Part shown: piece after piece, positions 1 to 10,582 of the stretch
Position numbering within the stretch: position 1 is the first letter of the stretch
How the letters are laid out: each line of letters opens with the position of its first letter
Source of the DNA: Rhynchopus sp. YZ270_cl-10
Lineage: Eukaryota > Euglenozoa > Diplonemea > Diplonemida > Diplonemidae
NCBI GenBank assembly: GCA_964035575.1
Contig: OZ037890.1
Location: 806,001 to 870,000 of the forward strand
Length of the DNA stretch: 64,000 nt
Reading direction: 5' to 3'
Program-made: the position numbers and the translations under genes
Notes under the pieces: model-generated
Told to the model about the DNA's origin: nothing
Databases searched by the model: none
The model's input: only the letters and a program-made list of their open reading frames with translations

Positions 1-2
1 AC

Positions 3-1142
3 TTTCAGGCGAACAACGTCAATACAACAGTTCTCACCACAGCGGCGCCTCCTGTGCCGACCACAGAGGCGCCGTTTGTCACCCCAGATCCGACGACAGT
101 CACGACCGATAAAATTGTCATTAAAATTGAAACAAACTGCGCCGACTTAACGAACGCAACATGCTTCAATATGACCGAATTCAAATTGGTGATCTCAGAG
201 GAGCTCAAACTCGAAGGCTGTGGTGCTACAACACTGCCAGGAAACGGCGCCGACATCGTCAACGTCAACACCGTCCCAGGGGATATCACGCCGAAAACCC
301 CTACCACGTATTTAGAGGTTTCCTTCGACGACTGCCCCGACAAGGGATGGACCGGGGAGCAGATTGCAGAGAACTTTAACAGCACCATCATTGGCGACCC
401 CAAATCGCGCGCCCGGGTGGAAGGAAAGGGATATAAAATTATTGACTCTCGCTATATTCCTGCCTTCGGGAAGACTCTGGTACCTCAGGTCACTGATGTT
501 CCTGCGAACTTTGGAGGGGCCGGGACGCAGAGTGATGACGATGATTCGATTCCTTGGTGGCCTTTTTTGCTTGCAGGCATTTTGTGTTGCTGCTTGCTGT
601 GTCTTCTGCTTCTTTGCGGACGGCGGAATAAGGAGCGGAGAGATAAAGACCAGATGCTTGCTCGCGATGCGACCCGCGATCATGGTCTTGAAATGGACGA
701 TAAATCGGACACCTCTGATCAACCCCACGAGAAGGTGTTTCTTGAACCAGAACCCTACACGGTGTATCCCGAGTTGGATGTCGTGCCGTCTATTGTGTCG
801 TACCCATCCCCAGAGAAGCAGAGCATGAAGGAGTTGCCTGGGCTGGACCGAGAGTACACCCCACCCGAGGTGTCTGCGTTTGACCAATATGATAAGTGGG
901 CAGAGGAGGGGCGTCCCAGCGACGGTGTCGACGTGGAAAGCTGGCGTCAAGGTTCGTACTCAGTGGACCCCTTGGACAGACCATCGTCCTCAACACCTAC
1001 CCGTGCTGGGCCGTTCTCGCGTGTTGCACAACCACCAGGAGGTTTTGGAAGAGGGAACCTCGCCGACATGATGTCAACCCGCAAAGAAGGGGAGGCCCCA
1101 GGGGACAACAGAGATGGCCAGCGCTTCCCGGTGGTGATTTGA
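3..1142 (+). CDS. Type I membrane protein, 3' part
   Basis: The frame is already open at the left edge, so the N-terminus is outside the window. Bases 3-8 (TTTCAG) could be a 3' splice site, which would make base 9 the start of a last exon. The visible part begins with a Thr/Pro-rich stretch, then an ectodomain of about 140 residues with cysteines and Asn glycosylation sites (NAT, NMT, NST). An acidic DDDD stretch and one membrane segment follow (near bases 555-620, PWWPFLLAGILCCCLLCL). A cytosolic tail of about 170 charged, Pro/Ser-rich residues ends at TGA. The layout is that of a surface receptor or adhesion protein with its domain next to the membrane. I do not recognise the family. A function is not claimed. 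Confidence 0.7.
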   Translation, partial: FQANNVNTTVLTTAAPPVPTTEAPFVTPDPTTVTTDKIVIKIETNCADLTNATCFNMTEFKLVISEELKLEGCGATTLPGNGADIVNVNTVPGDITPKTPTTYLEVSFDDCPDKGWTGEQIAENFNSTIIGDPKSRARVEGKGYKIIDSRYIPAFGKTLVPQVTDVPANFGGAGTQSDDDDSIPWWPFLLAGILCCCLLCLLLLCGRRNKERRDKDQMLARDATRDHGLEMDDKSDTSDQPHEKVFLEPEPYTVYPELDVVPSIVSYPSPEKQSMKELPGLDREYTPPEVSAFDQYDKWAEEGRPSDGVDVESWRQGSYSVDPLDRPSSSTPTRAGPFSRVAQPPGGFGRGNLADMMSTRKEGEAPGDNRDGQRFPVVI

Positions 1143-1544
1143 TTGTTTGGGAGGGGGGGTGTTTGGGGTTTGGGGGGGGTTTTTTTTTGGGGTAGTTATA
1201 AAAAAAAAAATAGAATTTTTTATGGGGTGTACATACTTCGAATAATTCGAAATCTATAATCTAAAAATCAACCAATCTTTTTTTGAGATGCAAAAAGCAG
1301 AAAAAAAATTGCTCGTTTTTTTTTTCTTCTTTTTTTGCGATTTATTTTTGATGAATTTGCGTTTCTTGTTTTGTGAATTTCACGCGCTTTGTTTTTGTCT
1401 TTGTTCAGTGGTTGCGCAAAAAAAAAGTTTCTCTCTTTTGGCGTGACTGAATGGGGGGGGGGGGGTAGGGGGGCGGATTGTCCTCACAAAAAGTGAAATA
1501 AAAATTTTTTGCAACATAGAAACTCGTTTCCCGTGGAAAACTAG

Positions 1545-1800
1545 ACACATACCCACCCCAAAAATGTTCGGAGGATCCAATGAAACCATTTTTTTACACT
1601 TTGGTGGGCTCAGAAATACCCAAAATGGGGAAAATTAGTGAAAAATGGACTTTCCCCCCAAAATGGGCAAAAGTGGTTTTTTAGCAAAAAAATTGAGTTT
1701 TTTGGATCACCAGAGGTCTATTTGGGTGACTCTCTGGTGCAAATCGGGTCCCAGGGGTCCTGTGGACCTGATTTCAACGACGAACAGACTTCTGGACCAC
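1545..1800 (+). repeat. Spacer repeat A, copy 1 (most diverged)
   Basis: It opens with ACATACCCACCCCAAAAATG and shares with copy 2 the order of blocks: CAGAAATACC, AAATGGGGAAAA, GATCACCAGAGGTC, GACTCTCTGGTG, GGGGTCCTGTGGACCTG and TTTCAACGA. Copy 2 has the same blocks with scattered substitutions. Confidence 0.75.
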
Positions 1801-1926
1801 TTACAAATGATTTTTTTTGAATTTTGGAGTCAAAAAAAGTGCCTGTCCAGTGCTTGTCCGGTGCCTGTCCTCTCCGTGACTTTGCCCATGACCATCACCT
1901 AAAGTAGGGTATGGTACAAATTTGGG

Positions 1927-2222
1927 TACATACCCCCCCCAAAAATGGTCCGCGGACCCAACGGAACCGGTTTTTTACCCTTTGGAGGACTTAGAAGCAC
2001 CAGAAATGGGGAAAAGGAGTGAAAAATTGCCCTCCCCCCCAGAGAGGGGGGTAGGGCCGGTTGTGGGCTAAAAAATGCCAAATTAGGGCCACCAGAGGCC
2101 TCTTGGGGCCACTCTCCGGTGGAAATCGTACTCCTGGGGGTCCTGTGGGCCTGGTTTCGACGAGCTGCACCCTTTTGGGCCCCTCGAACCGATCTTGGTT
2201 TGAAATATTGAGTCGAATATCA
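1927..2222 (+). repeat. Spacer repeat A, copy 2 (longest)
   Basis: This is the fullest copy. It starts ACATACCCCCCCCAAAAATG and ends GGTTTGAAATATTGAGTC. Its 3' 140 bases are almost identical to copy 3. Confidence 0.8.
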
Positions 2223-2479
2223 CCCCCTGAACCCGTGCGTATGCGTGTAAAGTACCCCCCTCTCCCCTCCCCCCTCACTGCCCACCTTCTCCTCCCCTGA
2301 CAGGCGTAACAAATAAAAAAACGGCCTCCCACTCACAAAAAGCGTCTGAGGATGCTGCTGAGTTCGTGAGGAGGTTCGCGGATGCAGAGTGGATCAGGGG
2401 TGTGTGCATGCGTGTCCTGATGAAGTGCTTCAGCTGCGCATCGAAATGCACGAGTGTGGGGGGAAGGCAGAAAATGACA

Positions 2480-2622
2480 AATTAAGGCCGCCAGAGGCCT
2501 CTTGGGGTCACTCTCCGGTGGAAATCGTACTCCTGGGGGTCCTGTGGGCCTGATTTCGACGAGCTGCACCCTTTTGGACCCTTCGAACCGATCTTGGTTT
2601 GAAATATTGAGTCAAATATGTC
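2480..2622 (+). repeat. Spacer repeat A, copy 3 (3' part only)
   Basis: Only the 3' half is present, from GCCGCCAGAGGCCTCTTGGG to TTGAGTCAAATATG. It differs from copy 2 at a handful of positions, so these two are younger relatives than copy 1. Confidence 0.8.
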
Positions 2623-3311
2623 AAATTCCTCCAATCATAGGCTGTATACAGTACAAAATCATGAAAACACCAATAAAACGGCATTTTTTTTCGTTTTTTC
2701 ACGTTTTTTGCCGCAAAACCCCCCAAAAACCCCCGGAAACCCATTTTTGGGGTGGCACAGCGTGTGGGTCACCACTGAAATGGCCCACCGGCGAAAAAAT
2801 AATAAAAATTACATAAAAAACGTTAGCAATCCGCCCCCCTAGGGGGGGGGGGGGGTGCAAAAAAAATGCGCAAGAAGTGCGAATCACCCCCCCCTTCAGC
2901 TACACCATTTTTTTTTCTCTTCTTTTTTTTGGTTGAGGTGGTACAGTGTTCCTGCATCCCAAGATGGGGTTTGCTTTATTAACTTCACTTTGTTTTGTAG
3001 TCCTGGCGTTTTGCATTTTTTTTTTTTGAGGGCGCCCATTCCATGCGGCGTGTCTTCTTCCTCCCTGCCCTCTTTTTTTTTGTTTCCTGGCATTTGATAA
3101 AAGCAACTATCCTTCTTTGGGTTGGAAAATAAAATATGGGTAGGCCATGAGAAATTGAGTGCCTCTGAGGGGAGTTATACGACTTTTAGAGTGCCGACGT
3201 TCTCTTTGCGCCAAATCCTTGTAATGTAACCCTTTGCTCTACATCGCTTGCCAAAAACCTCGTTTGCAGACACCGTGTGAGACGTCACTGCACTTTCAAC
3301 CTCTCTTTTTT

Positions 3312-3347
3312 AAGGTAACTAAGCACAGAGAGGCTTAGGTTCATCTT
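3312..3347 (+). repeat. Short hairpin repeat (reference copy)
   Basis: The text runs AAGGTAACTAAGC, ACAGAGAG, GCTTAGGTTCATCTT. CTAAGC pairs with GCTTAG across an 8-base loop, and the outer AAGGT pairs with ATCTT, allowing one G-T pair. Degenerate and good copies recur through the window, all in this direction. Confidence 0.75.
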
Positions 3348-3405
3348 ACAAAAACTTTTTTTTTTGTTGTGTCGACCAAATCACTTCGCTCCAAAAAAAA
3401 AAAGA

Positions 3406-3470
3406 CAGTGGAGATTGCACAACTGTGGCAACACAACCGAGGCAACTACACTACTCCAACAATTTATCAA
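3406..3470 (+). repeat. 65-bp dispersed repeat R1
   Basis: It starts CAGTGGAGATTGCACAACTG and ends CAACAATTTATCAA, followed by an A run. It is identical to the copy at 52394 and sits 26 bases before the target site of the neighbouring transposon. Confidence 0.85.
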
Positions 3471-3502
3471 AAAAAAAAAAAACGGAACAAAGTTCTGTAC
3501 TC

Positions 3503-3670
3503 CACGGTATGGTGGCGATCGTCGGTCGATTACGGGCGATCGCCATAGTTTGCGATCGTCATTGATCGCCAAAAAAAAATAGCGATCGCCAAAAAAAAAA
3601 GTGGCGATCGCCAGCGATCGCCAGCGATCGCCAGCGATCGACAGCGATCGACAGCGATCGCCATGCATGA
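3503..3670. repeat. Left inverted end with GCGATCGC array
   Basis: The 42-bp inverted repeat is followed by GATCGCC words and five in-phase copies of about 10 bp (GCGATCGCCA or GCGATCGACA) at 3604-3663. Confidence 0.85.
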
Positions 3671-4002
3671 TAAGAGGAAAACGGGGGCGGAAGGGGGCTA
3701 TTTTGTTTACTTTGATCGGGCTTCTGAACGGGAGAAGGGTTGGAGGGTGAGGGGTGTCAAGTGTTGTGGCATTTTTGGTACAGCCTGGAACGCCCTTTGT
3801 AGGCAAATGCAGGTTGCGTTGATCCATCTCGCCGTGGGGGAACACTAGTTGGGGAAGTTGGGGGTAGTGACATCACACGAGAAAGGCACAAATGCGCATG
3901 TCAGCAACATTATATTGGCAGACACGCGCTAGTGGGGAAACATGGAGAGGGGTGATTAGATTTGGTGGCGGGGGGTGTTTTTTTTTTAATGCTAATTGTT
4001 CA

Positions 4003-6471
4003 TCAAGCGTTCGCTGCTGCTGCCATCGCCTGGATCGCCTGCTGCATCGTCGGGATGTGCAGCTTCTCTGGCGTGGGGCTGTCCACATCAACGAACTCGG
4101 TATCATCTTCTTCAACATGGGGAAACCCATGCCTCAGCTCGCAATTGCACTTACCTGAAAGAATTTTTTCATAATTTTTTGAAAAACAGTCCAACTACAT
4201 ACGTGCCACGTCTTGATTAATCCCCAAAAGGGACAGGAACCCATGTGTCTGCAGAGACACTGCCCCACGCCCGGCAGGCAACATATGGTGCACAACTGAC
4301 ATCGCGCTGTCGGGGCTTGTGCACGATGGCGCTGTGCTCAAAGCATCCAGCACCCCCTCTGCCAGAAAGCTGCACCCCTCTTCTTTCTTCATGATGTTCT
4401 CCCAAAAGTCAATATCCGAATCCCCCATGAAGTCGCCCGCTTGCAGAGAAAACAGACTGAATGCCTCGTCCGACACGTCCTCTTCGGTCCAGCCGAACGC
4501 CATGCGGAGGTCGGCATTTGACATCAGCGATTTGGTTATGTTTCCTGTTTCGAATCCTGCGGGGGTCAGCTGCCTCAATGCCAGATAGTAGAAGTATCCG
4601 GGTTCGAGCTTGTCCCTCCAACGCTTGTTCAGACCTTCCCACATGATTTTGCAAATGCTTCCTACTCGACCAGGCCTCTCAGACAATTTCTTCAGGTCTT
4701 CCAACAGATTTTCCAAGTCACTCCATACTCGAACGGCTCCGCAGCCTGGCGCTTGTGCGTTGGCATAACGCTGTAGGACTTCGCGCATGGGGGTTGTGGC
4801 CTCCACAAATTCCGACAATGCCTCTTGCACTTCTTCGAACCCTCGTTCTCTGAGGATCTGCGCAAGCTTCACGATCGATTTAGAGGCGGTTTTTTTCTGA
4901 ACCTCTTGCGACAGGAAGAGGAAGAGGGGCCTCACACGCTGCTCCAAGTGCTGTGCCGCGTCCAAGAAGCTGATAAAGCGCGTGTCGAAGACACGCGGTG
5001 CCCGAACGGCTTCTGCTACCGCTTCTCTCGAGTTTTCGTCGTGCGACAGGATAGTCCCAACCACCGAATGCAGCTCCTCAAACGTTGTGACTTTGCTCAC
5101 TGACTCACAATCCTCCTCCGTCACCTTCTCCTTCGCCATTGCAATCAAATGTGGAAGCATCTGAGACATTTCTAATTTGGATGCCGACTTTTTGCGCGCA
5201 GTCATCTTTTTGTACAAAGTCTCTAACTCAGCCACAGCAGAGCCCTTCTGAAACTGCTTCTGAAACGCACGCCATCTTTTCTGCTGTTTTGCGTCGTGGA
5301 ACACAAAGTTGCTTAGATGCAATATTTCGTACACCAAATCAGAATCGGCTTTCAGCGTAGTCCGGACATCGGAGCACACGTTGTGTAGAAGGTGGCTCGT
5401 GCAGCTGATATACGGAACGTTCAGTAATACACTCAGCTCTCGGGATACTCCACCAGAGGCCCCCCCTCTATCGCTTCTGATGAGTCGCACGTCCGAAAGG
5501 GTCATTCCCACCTCCCCGAGACACGCTTCGAGTGCCTTCTTCAGCGTCTCTCCGGTGTATGGGGTGTCCGAATACTGCAGTGGGAGGCAGTAGGACCTCT
5601 CCCTCGTTTGCGCGATGAAGACTGCGACGGTGTGCCCCTGGAGGGAAGACCCACCGTCATGCACCAGGCTGATCTTTTGATTCCCCAAATTCTTCTTTAT
5701 CTCGTCAACGTGTGCTCCGTAGATGACATTCCCATGTTCGCGCCACCCGCGCTGAATGTCTATTCCGTGTGCAGGGATGGTCCGACCAGCGAGTCCTTTC
5801 AGTAGCAATGATGCCGCACGAAAAGGGATTCCCAACATGGCAGTCAGTTCAACAGCAAGTTCTGTGATGTCCGCCGATGATGCTACAGGTTCCGATGTTG
5901 AAGGTGTGTTCCCTGCTGCGTTCTTCACTTTTTCGCGGTGATTCTGACTCTTCCAGTGGACAGCGGTAATGTCGTAAACCTTCACATCACGCGACCAGGC
6001 CCATTTGCAATGCGTACACACCGGAAGCTCTTGTTCTCCATCGAACTTTGAAGCGTGAGTGGAGAGTTTGTACCCGTTCTTCATGGCGTTCGCTTTTGTC
6101 ATGATGGCCAAGCCCTGCTCGCTTCTGGGGTCCAGGTCAGTGTAGCATGCTTTTAGCGGAACAGCAGGCAACAACTTTTGCTTCGCCGCCCCAGCCACCT
6201 GTGCCACAAGAGACTTGTTGGTGTCGGATTTCTCCGATGCTGTCAGCTTGTCCTTAGGGGTGAACGGGGGTGGGTTCTGTATCCTGTGCACCGCACACTT
6301 CCTGAGGAGGACAGCCATGACAGGGGGCTTCTCCTTTTTCTTCAGGACACCCACTTCAATGGCAAGCTTAACCAAGCCGTCGCGGTTGTGCGTTTCTTTC
6401 TTTAGCACTTTTTCGACGCTTGCTATCTTTGCCAGCATCTGTGCCGAAGGTTTTTGTTCTTGTTCTTGTTC

Positions 6472-6504
<33 letters not shown>

Positions 6505-6708
6505 TTCTTCCTCGTCATCTTCATCTTCCTCGTCATCTTTCGTCGCACGAGGGTCGTACTTGGTGCGTTTTGTCGCTGCCCTCCCGCCCTGTTCCCCCTT
6601 CTTTCTCTTCCCGGCGGTGAGATCTGTGCCTTCATCACCCCTCGCATCCACGCTGCCCATGATGCAGTACATGGTCAACAATATCATCAGGAGGTCGATG
6701 AACCGCAT
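4003..6708 (-). CDS. hAT-like transposase, two exons
   Basis: Exon 1 is 6708-4203 and exon 2 is 4154-4003. The 48-base intron starts GTATGT and ends TTTCAG. Without splicing the frame stops at once; with it the product is 885 residues. In order it has a hydrophobic N-terminus, a basic stretch, a long Asp/Glu run (about residues 58-82), a BED-like zinc finger (CTHCKWAW then HWKSQNH), and an RNase-H-like core. The core shows LVHDGGSS, LIRSDRGG and SCTSHLLHN, which match the D, D and CxxH signatures of hAT transposases. A C-terminal region around DFWENIMKKEEG resembles the dimerisation part. The first 20 residues look like a signal peptide, so Met17 (MGSVDARGDE) may be the true start. Confidence 0.82.
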
Positions 6709-6898
6709 TCTGATTTTTTACTATTACAAGTGTTAATACTGTTGGTTGGATGTGGTGACAGGGATGGAATGGGGAGGGAGATTTGAAAGTTTGTTTGTTT
6801 GTTTTTGTTTTTATTTTTGCTACCCTGTTGGTTTGTATTGTATTTCACAATGGGGAGGGGGGGTCCGAGGGGAGGGGCACAAAACACCATAACTTAGC

Positions 6899-7029
6899 TG
6901 GCAATAGCTGGCAATAGCTGGCGATCGCTGGCGATCGCCAGCGATCGCTCTTTTTTTTTGACGATCGTCATTTTTTCTCTCATCGACGGCGATCGCCCGC
7001 AATCGACCGACGATCGCCACCATACCGTG
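6899..7029. repeat. Right inverted end with GCGATCGC array
   Basis: Tandem CTGGCAATAG and CTGGCGATCG words lead into the right 42-bp inverted repeat at 6988-7029. Confidence 0.85.
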
Positions 7030-7115
7030 GTACTCAAAGTTGGCCGAATCCTTTGTACTACAGAAGGTAGACGTAGGTCGTCCTCAACCCAATTTTTTTT
7101 TTCTTCTATTATACC

Positions 7116-7958
7116 CAGGGTTTCCGCGTTCTTCCGGTGTTTTCGAAGGGGGCGGACGAGTTTTTTTTCCCCCCAAAAAAATTTTTTTTACTAGTGCTTA
7201 ACACAATACAGGTCGAGCCCGGCGCGCTTCGCGCGCCGGGTCGGGGGCCTCCGGCGGAGTTGTCTCGCCTCACGGTCTTTCGTGAGACACAACAGGTGAG
7301 AAACTCACGTTACGAGATACTCGAAAACAAAGCGTGGCGGGTGGTGGTTGAATGAGTAATGGGTGGCGCAGGGTTCTGCAGGCAAAACAGGCGTTTTGGC
7401 CAAAACGCCGGTTTTTCAGGCAGGTAACCGGGTTTGCGGCTTGGGAAACGTACCAGCGAGCTGTGAGAACCATGCGTGGGGCACACACGGCACGAGTTGC
7501 AGCAGCCCACCGAAGGTGGGCTGCGTTTGGTAACCACACGATACGGTTAACGCGTGTATCGCATATACATAGCGTTGTGTGTATCGTATACGAAGACCGT
7601 TGCGTTATCACAACCACACGAGCCAGCGAAGTGTCTCAGCGGCGCAGGTGTTGCGTAAGGGTAGGTGGGGGACAGGGGATGCCAGGGGAATGATAGAGGG
7701 GGATACCATAAGTGCGGCCGCAGATCTGCGCGACGCCAAAGAGGGGAGGCCTTTATTTTTCTATACGGGGTGGGGTGCGTCCCCTGCGGGGCCGCACCCC
7801 ACCTCGTCCACTTTACAATGTACCCCGTGCCCTCTCCCCACCCATTTTTCCCACTCCCCGGATGAACTTCGTCCGGACGAACTTCGTCCGGCAGTTTTTT
7901 TTTTTTTTTTTTTTCTACCGGACGAACTTCATCCGATTTTTGGGTCGCGGAAACACTG
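7116..7958. mobile_element. hAT deletion derivative, copy 1 (843 bp)
   Basis: The ends CAGGGTTTCCGCG and CGCGGAAACACTG are inverted copies with one mismatch, typical of hAT. ATTATACC is repeated on both sides (7108-7115 and 7959-7966), an 8-bp target duplication. About 225 bp at the left and 270 bp at the right are almost identical to copy 2 at 26947, but the middle is different and noncoding. A strong GC hairpin lies at 7218-7240 (CCCGGCGCG, loop, CGCGCCGGG). It landed inside a dispersed repeat whose uninterrupted copies lie at 52933 and 55053. Confidence 0.92.
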
Positions 7959-8005
7959 ATTATACCTTCTATTCAGTGGAATAGTTAGTATATGAAACAA
8001 TTTTG
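7959..8005 (+). repeat. Dispersed repeat split by hAT insertion
   Basis: ATTATACCTTCTATTCAGTG continues to GTATATGAAACAATT. The same text without an insertion is at 52966-53001 and 55076-55117. The first bases, CTATTATACC, remain on the other side of the hAT copy. Confidence 0.8.
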
Positions 8006-8138
8006 AATTTCTTCTCTCTCTCTCTCAGGAGAGACGACATAGACCATTGCCCCCATATTTCCTTTTTTATAACAACAAGGTGAGATGCTCGGGTTCATCT
8101 TGCACATTTTTTTTATTAATGCGATTCCAATTGTGATC

Positions 8139-8172
8139 AAGGTGGCTCTGCACAGGGAGGCTTGGTCATCTT
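8139..8172 (+). repeat. Short hairpin repeat
   Basis: AAGGTGGCTCTGCACAGGGAGGCTTGGTCATCTT. The loop CACAGGGAG and both outer arms are kept; the inner stem is weaker. A partial relative is at 8079-8105. Confidence 0.6.
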
Positions 8173-8277
8173 ATAAGCCTTTTTAATTAATGACTGTGTG
8201 CCTGCTTACAGTTTTTCCTGTCGGCAACTCCCAAATGCAACATTCCGGGGGGTTCGATAACCAGCGGAATATTATTG

Positions 8278-8324
8278 CCTGCGTCCCAGAGGCGTTTTGC
8301 ACTATCAACTTCACTTTCTTTTAG
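8278..8324 (+). repeat. Short repeat B (GAGGCGTTTGCAC type)
   Basis: CCTGCGTCCCAGAGGCGTTT then TGCACTATCAACTTCACTTT. Further copies lie at 8684-8737 and 9379-9419 in this spacer. Confidence 0.6.
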
Positions 8325-9607
8325 ATACTCTCTGTGGGCAGCGCAATCAGGTTTGTAAAAAAAACTCACACGAAAAAAAAGCGAGGTTTCTACGTTACCA
8401 ATTATTCAAAAAAAAGCAAAAGGAACGAACGAATCTCTCTTTACTTGTGTAAAGGTAGATTTGTGTAAATTTCTCCCAACCTCTCCGTTCAAATACAAAA
8501 CTTATTTTGACGACCCTTTTTTTCAAAATAATACCCAATGCTGAAACGGTGGTTAGATTTTTCTATTTTTTTATGATTGATTTTTCACCACCGAGAACAC
8601 CAATCCCCCTCACCACACTCCCCCAGCCCTAAGTGTACATAGATAGTATCTTCCTCTCATATACGTATTGTTGCTTCTCTTCGTGCCTGCTTTTTTGCAG
8701 GGGTGTGTTTCACACCTTCAACCTCACTTTGTTTTTGTTCTGTTACTCTCAAGAAGGTGGCTGAGCATCTGAGGCTGAGGACCCTGTCTCACCTGCCGTT
8801 CTATGTGGTCTGTTCCTCTCATCCGTTCTGTCATTTACTTTTAGGTTTCCCCCAGTTTATGGGGAGTGCCGTCAAACCGCCTCAAACGTTGTCTAAAAAA
8901 TTTTTAGTGTTCTCCAAAACCTCATGAAATGCACTGTGCACCCCCTTTTGTTAGTGCCTTGTATATCGACGCTTTTGCGCAAAAACGATTGTGGTATTTA
9001 AAAAAAAAAAAAAAAAGCTCGGCGATTGTCGACACAACACAACAAAAAAAATATGTCTGCATGTGTCCGAGAGGCACATTCATCTTACAAAGTTCTTCTT
9101 TATTATACTGTGACCTTTTAAACAAAAGGCATTATTCAGACACGTTTTTTTTGAGGCGCATTTTATCATTTCTGCAACGCTTTTTTTTGAATGACCTTGT
9201 CAAAGTGTCATTGTTGTGTGTGCACAAAAACCTGTCTTGTTTGACACGGTGATTTGTTGAAATTCCAAAAAAAAAATAAAGAGGGTAAGAAAGGTAACAA
9301 AAATGAATAATTTATCTCTATAAAAAAAATCAAAAAAAAAACACAGTGCTACAAAAAGCTTCCGTTCTCCCCTTTCGGTGCCTGCGTCCACAGAGGCGTT
9401 TGTACTTACAGCTTCCATTTTTTTATTTTTGTTTATACTTTCTTATGATGTATTATACCCTTGAGGTACTTTCATCTTCAAAGCTTCATTTTTCTCTCTG
9501 ATTGTTTTTTTTTTGTGTGTACGACATACTTGTAGCTAACTAGCCGTGGTACGTGGCGATTTTGTTTCCCAAAAGAAAGAAAAAAATCGGCCGGAAAGAA
9601 ATTTTTT

Positions 9608-10036
9608 TTACCCAGGAAAATAATTTTTACCCAGGGAAAAAATTTTCCCCCCAGGAAAATAATTTTCCCCCAGGAAATAAATTTCCCTCAGGCAATAAAT
9701 TTCCCTCAGGAAATAAATTTTCCCCAGGAAATAAATTTCCCTCAGGCAATAAATTTCCCTCAGGAAATAAATTTCCCTCAGGCAATAAATTTCCCTCAGG
9801 CAATAAATTTCCCTCAGGTAATAAATTTCCCTCAGGCAATAAATTTCCCTCAGGCAATAAATTTCCCTCAGGCAATAAATTTCCCTCAGGCAATAAATTT
9901 CCCTCAGGAAATAAATTTTCCCCAGGAAATAAATTTCCCTCAGGCAATAAATTTCCCTCAGGAAATAAATTTTCCCCAGGAAATAAATTTCCCTCAGGCA
10001 ATAAATTTCCCTCAGGCAATAAATTTCCTTCCAGGA
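9608..10036. repeat. 18-bp minisatellite, about 23 units
   Basis: The unit is CAGGCAATAAATTTCCCT with variants CAGGAAATAAATTTTCCC. The first units are more diverged. Because the unit is six codons long and lacks stops in the frames concerned, both strands stay open (GNKFPS on plus, EGNLLP on minus). That openness is explained by the repeat and is not evidence of a gene. Confidence 0.9.
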
Positions 10037-10045
10037 TATGCACCT

Positions 10046-10143
10046 GGGGAACTGGGTTGCATCCTGTATCTTAAATTTTTTTGCCTGCGGCACCATTTTT
10101 TCATTTTTTGCTCCGCAAAAAAGGGTTCGTTGAGTGACTCTGG
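10046..10143 (+). repeat. Dispersed repeat C, copy 1
   Basis: GGGAACTGGGTTGC, then TTTTTTTGCCTGCGGC and TGCTCCGCAAAAAAGGGTTC to GAGTGACTCTG. A second copy is at 58432-58542. Confidence 0.8.
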
Positions 10144-10149
10144 TGACAG

Positions 10150-10240
10150 GGATTACGCTCCACGTGTGGAACGTATGGAAATCCATACGTGAATTGTTTT
10201 GAAAAGGTGGAATCCGTACGTGTCCATACGTGGTAATTTG
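10150..10240. repeat. Cluster of CCATACGTG palindromes
   Basis: CACGTGTGG, GTATGGAAATCCATACGTG and CCATACGTG words alternate in both directions within 90 bases, allowing extruded or hairpin structures. No gene is seen. Confidence 0.55.
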
Positions 10241-10302
10241 GGTTTTGGATTGAGGCTGGGGTGGGGTTAGGTGAGGAGTGGGGGCTCCGCCCACCTCTCA
10301 CC

Positions 10303-10528
10303 TACACGACGGGACCCAATGACAAGTGACAAGTGAATCACTTGTCATATTTATGACAAGTGAAATGACAAAAAAGTCACTTGTCATGACAAGTGACTTT
10401 TTTGTCATTTCACTTGTCATGACAAGTGAATAGCCTATATCCCCATAGAAAATCACTTGTCATGACAAGTGGACAAGTGGCTCACTTGTCATTTTCACTT
10501 GTCACTTGTCACTGGGTCCCGTCGTGTA
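10303..10528. mobile_element. Palindromic MITE built of TGACAAGTGA
   Basis: Ends TACACGACGGGACCCA and TGGGTCCCGTCGTGTA are perfect inverted repeats. Between them TGACAAGTGA and TCACTTGTCA alternate more than ten times, so almost the whole 226 bp can fold back. I see no clear target duplication. No protein is encoded. Confidence 0.8.
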
Positions 10529-10582
10529 CCCCCCACAGAATTCTATTTTTAGAAGACAATTTTCTTCTATTTTACCGGAAAA

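Larger units (their letters stand above)
1143..3311. other. Gene-free spacer with homopolymer runs
   Basis: No convincing gene is seen. The stretch holds long T, G and C runs, three diverged copies of one dispersed repeat (listed separately), and two short repeats near 2949-3000 and 3270-3311 that end in TTCAAC or TTAACTTCACTTTG-like text. Confidence 0.6.
3503..7029 (-). mobile_element. Complete hAT-like DNA transposon, 3,527 bp
   Basis: Terminal inverted repeats of 42 bp match with one difference: CACGGTATGGTGGCGATCG at 3503 and its reverse complement ending at 7029. GTACTC directly repeats outside both ends (3497-3502 and 7030-7035), a 6-bp target duplication. Next to each end lie arrays of the palindromic word GCGATCGC (3530-3665 and 6899-7020), likely transposase-binding sites. 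The interior carries one spliced transposase gene on the minus strand. Known hAT elements mostly make 8-bp duplications, so the 6-bp site is unusual. The element looks whole and could be young. Confidence 0.88.
8006..9600. other. Gene-free spacer
   Basis: I see no gene. It contains copies of the short repeats, T and A runs, and a CT microsatellite near 8011-8027. Confidence 0.6.

Noticed and set aside
312-950. Antisense frame in the first gene
   Set aside because: It overlaps the clear membrane protein and shows no domain.
7352-7693. Gene inside hAT copy 1
   Set aside because: The frame has no transposase or other family pattern and is full of short palindromes.
8245-8275. GGTTCGATAACC as a tRNA B box
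   Set aside because: No acceptor stem or A box in the flanking 80 bases.
9553-10074. Long open frames on both strands with repeated GNKFPS or EGNLLP
   Set aside because: They follow from an 18-bp minisatellite without stops; there is no start context or non-repetitive domain.
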